A stretch of DNA of 64,000 bases from Panax quinquefolius (taxonomy: Eukaryota > Streptophyta > Magnoliopsida > Apiales > Araliaceae): positions 3,437,501 to 3,501,500 of the forward strand of contig CM035164.1 in assembly GCA_020205615.1 (NCBI GenBank), in the 5' to 3' direction. Positions 59,808-64,000 of the stretch are shown one piece after another. Numbering within the stretch: position 1 is the stretch's first letter; the number at the start of each line of letters is the position of its first letter. The notes under the pieces are model-generated. The model saw nothing but the letters and a program-made list of their open reading frames with translations. It was not told where the DNA came from and did no database searches. The position numbers and the translations under genes are program-made.

Positions 59808-62276
59808 CCCAACTTATTATAAATAAAATCAAATTTCCTCTAATTATATTTGTGAATAATAAGGTATTAATTTGATATAATTCTCTGGTTATGGGTGAAA
59901 TGTGCAAATTTTGCAAAATATGCAAGTGGTTATAAAATAATCATTGTTGTCGGGGAATATTCGTTTGGTCGTGGAATATTCTTGTTATCGGGGAATATTC
60001 ATACGACGGTGCAGTCATTTATGGGCCCCATAACAGAATAACTATCGGATGAAGAAAATGACAATTTTGAGTTTTTATAAATAACGGCGTAGTTATTCTG
60101 AGTAACAATCGCTTGGAATACTTTGGTGGTTAAAATACGATGTCTGCATGGATGCACAGTATTGATGAATTATTGATCCTTACGTAAGAAGGCACTACTC
60201 AATAATTGTTACAATAGTTACTGTTCAATATTTTATTTTATTGATTCAATATTTGCTGCGTTGATATTTTATATTATTGTTGATTCAATAATTGTCACTA
60301 CACAGTATTTTCCATTATCAGATCAATAATTCATATTATTTGAATAATATTATTAGATAGCATTATTGGCAATGTCTAGAAAGTTTTGTCAATGAGAGGT
60401 TTGGTCACCTAATTGAGCGCCCGATGAGAGAAATTCTTATTGGAAAGCCCCTCTTCCTGAGCGGCTTTGGTTGTCATAAATGTGATTACGTAATATTATT
60501 TGTGAATAATTAATTATTGATTCATATGATAAGAAAATATTTATTTTATGTGGATATAAATGTTGGATATATTTATTGTGGTTAAAAATGAAGAAGTTAA
60601 TGTTGAGGTGTTTTATCAAGATTTTTGTCGGAATGGAGGTATTAAAAATTAAACCAAAGTGTTTTTGAGATATATTAAGTGAGTTATAATTTTTAATCCG
60701 AATAGTTGGATCGTTATGATTTTTGGATATGTTATGCATATATAAGTTGAGTATATGTCCACAAATTTTGAACCGTTAAAATAAACGTATGATTTGTTAT
60801 GAATTTTAAGAGGTGGTTGGTTCGAAATTGTTGAATTTTGAATTTATCATTTTGGTGGAAAATTCTAGAATTGGTGGGCCCCACTTTTGGTTGGTAAAAA
60901 AAATGTGCTGAATTTTATTTCAAATGTGGTGGGTGGGAATAGTAGCGAGTAAAGCCATCGAGTTGCAGTTTAAGTCTGCTTGGTACGTGATAACATTTTT
61001 CTATAAATAGAGGCTAAGTTAAATTGAAAATCACACCGAAACAAGTTTTCTCTTTTCTCTCTAGATTATTGAGTGTATTTTGTGAGTATTTAGATACTTT
61101 GTGAGTTTCTATTAATCGGTGCAAGTTTCCTTGACCTTATATACCGATATTCCGATCGTAAATCTTTATATTTTGAGGTAAGGGGTGTTATATTCTTCTT
61201 AAAATGATATTTTCTTCAATATCATTATACCGAAATGTTGGTATGAACTTTTTATCAAATTTAGAACTTTTTGTGTCGGGGTTACTATTCACGTATACGA
61301 CACTATTCAAGAATACGGTACTATTCATCAAAAAATAAAATTTTCTCTTTTTTGTCCAAGATGTCTATTATGGTTACTATCTTTGATTGTATCCATGTTT
61401 TGATCTTTATTCTTAAATTTTGCTTCGAAATTGGTGATTATGGAGTATTATTGATCTTGGATAAACTGTAATACGAATCTCTAATATTTGTTATTTTGTT
61501 TCACTGGATTCATTTTCTTTAAAATACTTTTCATCATCCCTAGTCCTAAATGATGATATTATTAAATATCTTTGGCACCAGTAGTGCGAATAAATGATTA
61601 ATCGATGAATATCTTTGGCCGTAGTGCAGAATGATGAGCAGTGTTGAGATGAACATGACCAATTGGTGATACTGAATGAATATCTTTGGCACATAGTGCA
61701 AAGATGAATATTTTATTAAAGATGTATATTGATTGTTGTTACTGAGGATAAAATATTGATGATGGACTTTTAAATCTTAGAAGATAGTAGAGAACTCATT
61801 CTCTACTTGACTCTTCTAATGGATTGTTGTTTTCATTTGCGAGTTGTTGATCTAAAACTTGTTGGCTATTATATTTTATCAGATTTTTCCCTGTTGAAGA
61901 CTAACGATAATTTGTTGTATATTATCTTAGTCATAATATTCTTTACTGGGCTAGTTGAGCTCACCCATTTCCTTTTTGTTCCATTTTTCTCAGGAGGTGA
62001 GAACATAGCGGGAACTAGTCTGGGTACGGAGTGATGGTTCTAGAAAGATGTTTTAGCAGTCCTCACTATTTCTGTAAAATAATGTTTGAATAATTGTAAT
62101 GAGGACTCCTTTTGAGTTTGTATACTCTTTAGTATACAATATTTTTATTCAAACTTACAAGATATAAGGCGTTGTATTCTCGCATTTAAATTATATTACT
62201 GAAGTTGTATTTATTTTTGTACCATGTATTTGGCGACTCAGAATGGGTGATGTATACCTATTTTGGGGGCGTCACA
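59808..62276 (+). mobile_element. Complex I outer 3' LTR (subtype A, lacks first ~8 bp)
   Basis: Begins CCCAACTTATTATAAATAAA directly after the CACA end of the middle LTR; TGTAAGAC is missing. It matches the 5' LTR at 49947 closely along its whole length, including the subtype-A U3 module (near 60720) and the GTTTGAATAATTG end region. TATA 61001-61010; donor GT 61178-61179. Confidence 0.88.
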
Positions 62277-62560
62277 GGGTGTTTCAATAGTTAACGGTAA
62301 AACTTCCGCCGTTATTTTTATAAAGTATTTTTATCATTTTCTCAATCCGACAATAATTCCGTTGTGGGGTCCACCAATGATTGTGCCGTTGTACGAATAT
62401 TCCCTGTTAAAACGAATATTCCCCGACCAATCGAATATTATATAACAACTTGCGTACTTTACAAAATTTATAAATATTACCCACAACTATAACATTATAT
62501 CAAATTTAAAAATGATAATTATAGAAAATTCATCTTTATTTATAAAAGTTGGGGTCTTGA
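62277..62560 (-). mobile_element. Element G 3' LTR, piece 1 (LTR start)
   Basis: On the minus strand it starts at about 62560 next to the polypurine tract (inverted ACCTCCCTTCTTA) and reads to 62277. From there homology to the LTRs at 2940-3236 continues at 49946. The start reads TTCAAGACC rather than TGTAAGACC. Confidence 0.85.
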
Positions 62561-62570
62561 ACCTCCCTTC

Positions 62571-64000
62571 TTATGAAATTTTGCCCTCGAAATTAAATGC
62601 GTGCACTGGTATGTCAAAGAGGTAAGGATACCTTGATTTCATTTCAGATTCTAACTCCCAGGTCATTTCCTCAACATCGTGGTTTCTCCACAAAACTTTG
62701 ACTTGAGGTATAACCTTGGAGCGTAGAATATGTTCCTTCTTATCCAAGATTTGAACAGAAACCTCTTCATACGTAAAATCTTCCGCTATTTTGTCCAGTT
62801 CTAACTCAATAATGTGGTTCGGGTCTTCCACATATTTACGTAACATGGATATGTAAAAAACGTTATGAACACGAGACATACTTGGCGGTAAAGCGAGTCT
62901 ATACGCCACAGTTCCTACTCGATCGAGGATTAAAAATGGGCCAATGAATCGAGGATTGAGCTTTCCTCTCTTTCCAAATCTCATAATTCCTTTCCATGGA
63001 GCAACATGTAACAACACATGATCTCCAATATCGAATTCCACGTCCTTTCGATGAAGATCAGCATAACTCTTTTGTCGATCTTGTGAAGTTTTATACGTTG
63101 CCGGATTGTTTGAATCTTTTTCGTAGTCATACGTACCAACTCCGGTCCCAATAATTTTGCTTCACCCACCTCATCCCAGTATATTGGAGAATGACACTTT
63201 CTTCCATACAACGCTTCGAATGGAGCCATGCCAATACTTGCTTGATAACTGTTGTTGTAGGAAAACTCCACCAATGGTAAGAACTTGTCCCAACTTCCCT
63301 TGAAATCAAGGACACAGAGTCTTAATAGATCTTCAAGAGTTTGAATAGTCCTCTCCGATTGCTCATCCGTATGAGGATGATATGCCAGGCTAAATCGTAA
63401 ATCCGTGCCCATAGCTTTTTACAAACTAACCCAAAATCGTGAAGTGAATCTTGGGTCTCGATCAGACACTATGGATACTGGCATACCATGCAATCTTACA
63501 ACCTTGTTTATGTACATACGAGTAAGGGTGTAAATGAACCGAGTCGATCAGAGTATTGAGTTACTCAGATTTGGTTCACAAAATTTATCGAGTATAAAAT
63601 AAGGTTTGATTGAGGCTCATTTAGCTACCGAGTCGAGCACGATTCCGAATCGAGCCCAAGTAGTTTGGACTTTTCAACGAATATGATCCGAGTATCAATA
63701 GAAAATTATAATTTGATGAGGTTTGAGTAATTTATCGAACTTTAAAATGTGCTCATATTTGACTCATTTATATTTTGGGTTGAGCTCGAATCGAACTTTT
63801 AGTCGAGCGAGTACGAATCGAGTCCGAACTGTTTGCTCATTTTACAGCCTTACATACGAGCAAGACGTTCAAGTGTATAAGTTTTTCGTATAGGTAAGAA
63901 GTGAGCAGACTTGGTCAATCTATCAACAATGACCCAAATTGCATCTATGCCTTGAGAAACCTTGGGAAGACCATGCTTGAAATCCATGGTAATGTGCTCC
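62571..64000 (-). pseudogene. Element G integrase and chromodomain, interrupted by a MITE
   Basis: On the minus strand, 64000-63853 encodes the start of the integrase core (HITMDF, then [11 protein letters not shown]). A MITE occupies 63852-63523. 63514-63412 continues toward SDRD, then 63412-62981 reads [28 protein letters not shown], and 63041-62571 holds the C-terminal and chromodomain module ([18 protein letters not shown] ... MTWELESEMKSRYPYLF). Frames change between these parts. The gene runs off the window; its LTR is the three-piece LTR G. Confidence 0.85.
63523..63852. mobile_element. hAT-like MITE, 330 bp, in element G integrase
   Basis: Exact 8-bp duplication CATACGAG at 63515-63522 and 63853-63860. 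Inverted ends TAAGGGTGTAAATGA on the left and TCATTTTACAGCCTTA on the right. Non-coding interior with repeated CGAGTCGA/TCGAATCGA motifs. The copy at 22563-22854 is from the same family. Confidence 0.88.

Larger units (their letters stand above)
49947..62276 (+). mobile_element. Complex I: gypsy element with LTR-internal-LTR-LTR structure
   Basis: Outer LTRs 49947-52443 and 59808-62276 are the matching pair. Between them lie a Tekay internal region (52444-57279) and a third LTR of another subtype (57280-59807). The flanks AAGTG (49942-49946) and GGGTG (62277-62281) fit a 5-bp target duplication with two A/G transitions, so the block entered LTR G as, or later became, a single unit. Total 12.3 kb. 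Confidence 0.8.

Noticed and set aside
59808..62276. A separate solo LTR inserted beside complex I
   Set aside because: It lacks its own LTR start and its own left duplication, and matches the 5' LTR of complex I rather than the adjacent middle LTR; treated as the outer 3' LTR of the complex.
37614..62560. The three pieces of LTR G as independent LTR fragments
   Set aside because: They are colinear parts of one LTR, each break coincides with the edge of an inserted element, and the sum equals a full LTR.

Overview
The window looks like nuclear DNA of a flowering plant, most likely a eudicot. The evidence is spliced genes with GT-AG introns, a plant-only CDK-inhibitor family (SMR), an AT-rich background full of (TA)n microsatellites and MITEs, and large Ty3/gypsy LTR retrotransposons of plant lineages (Tekay/Del chromovirus and Tat). 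I cannot name the species. There is no bacterial, organellar, rRNA, tRNA or CRISPR signal.

Layout. 1-3236: pieces of about 2.5-kb Tekay-type LTRs, one forward and two reverse. 3237-14410: gene-poor DNA crowded with small non-autonomous elements (Stowaway, a hAT-like MITE with an 8-bp duplication, long foldbacks, and hairpin elements embedded in TA microsatellites), plus one host gene, an SMR-type cyclin-dependent-kinase inhibitor at 11555-12013 (-). 14411-21390: a deleted Tat-lineage element. The first ~90 bp of its LTR are fused to a broken integrase, followed by a tandem-repeat spacer, a three-exon ANTISENSE gene (16479-18816, -) and a 3' LTR that carries a 1.49-kb terminal-inverted-repeat element and abuts a SINE-like sequence. 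22000-31720: the second host locus, an hnRNP H/F-like RNA-binding protein (25567-29995, -) with a duplicated terminal RRM exon, flanked by MITEs.

32777-64000 is a nest of one LTR family that can be unpicked from target-site duplications. LTR F (+, 32777-34694 and 37228-37416) holds a solo LTR (34695-37227, perfect 5-bp duplication GTTAT) and was hit by a hAT-like MITE (37417-37613). That MITE was hit by a minus-strand element G. G's single 3' LTR now lies in three pieces (37614-39019, 48976-49946, 62277-62560; sum about 2.66 kb). It is split by element H (39020-48975, -, both LTRs present) and by complex I (49947-62276, +). Complex I has the order LTR-internal-LTR-LTR, and its middle LTR belongs to a different LTR subtype. 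G's integrase (62571-64000) carries a further hAT-like MITE with a perfect 8-bp duplication. All the retroelement genes are broken by stops or frameshifts.

The points most worth following up are: the two RRM2 exons in the host gene, with a stop codon overlapping a splice donor; the spliced antisense gene of the Tat element; the chimeric complex I; a conserved 5' splice site, hairpin array and palindromic transcription-factor-like sites in the LTR family; and TA-microsatellite-bounded hairpin elements.
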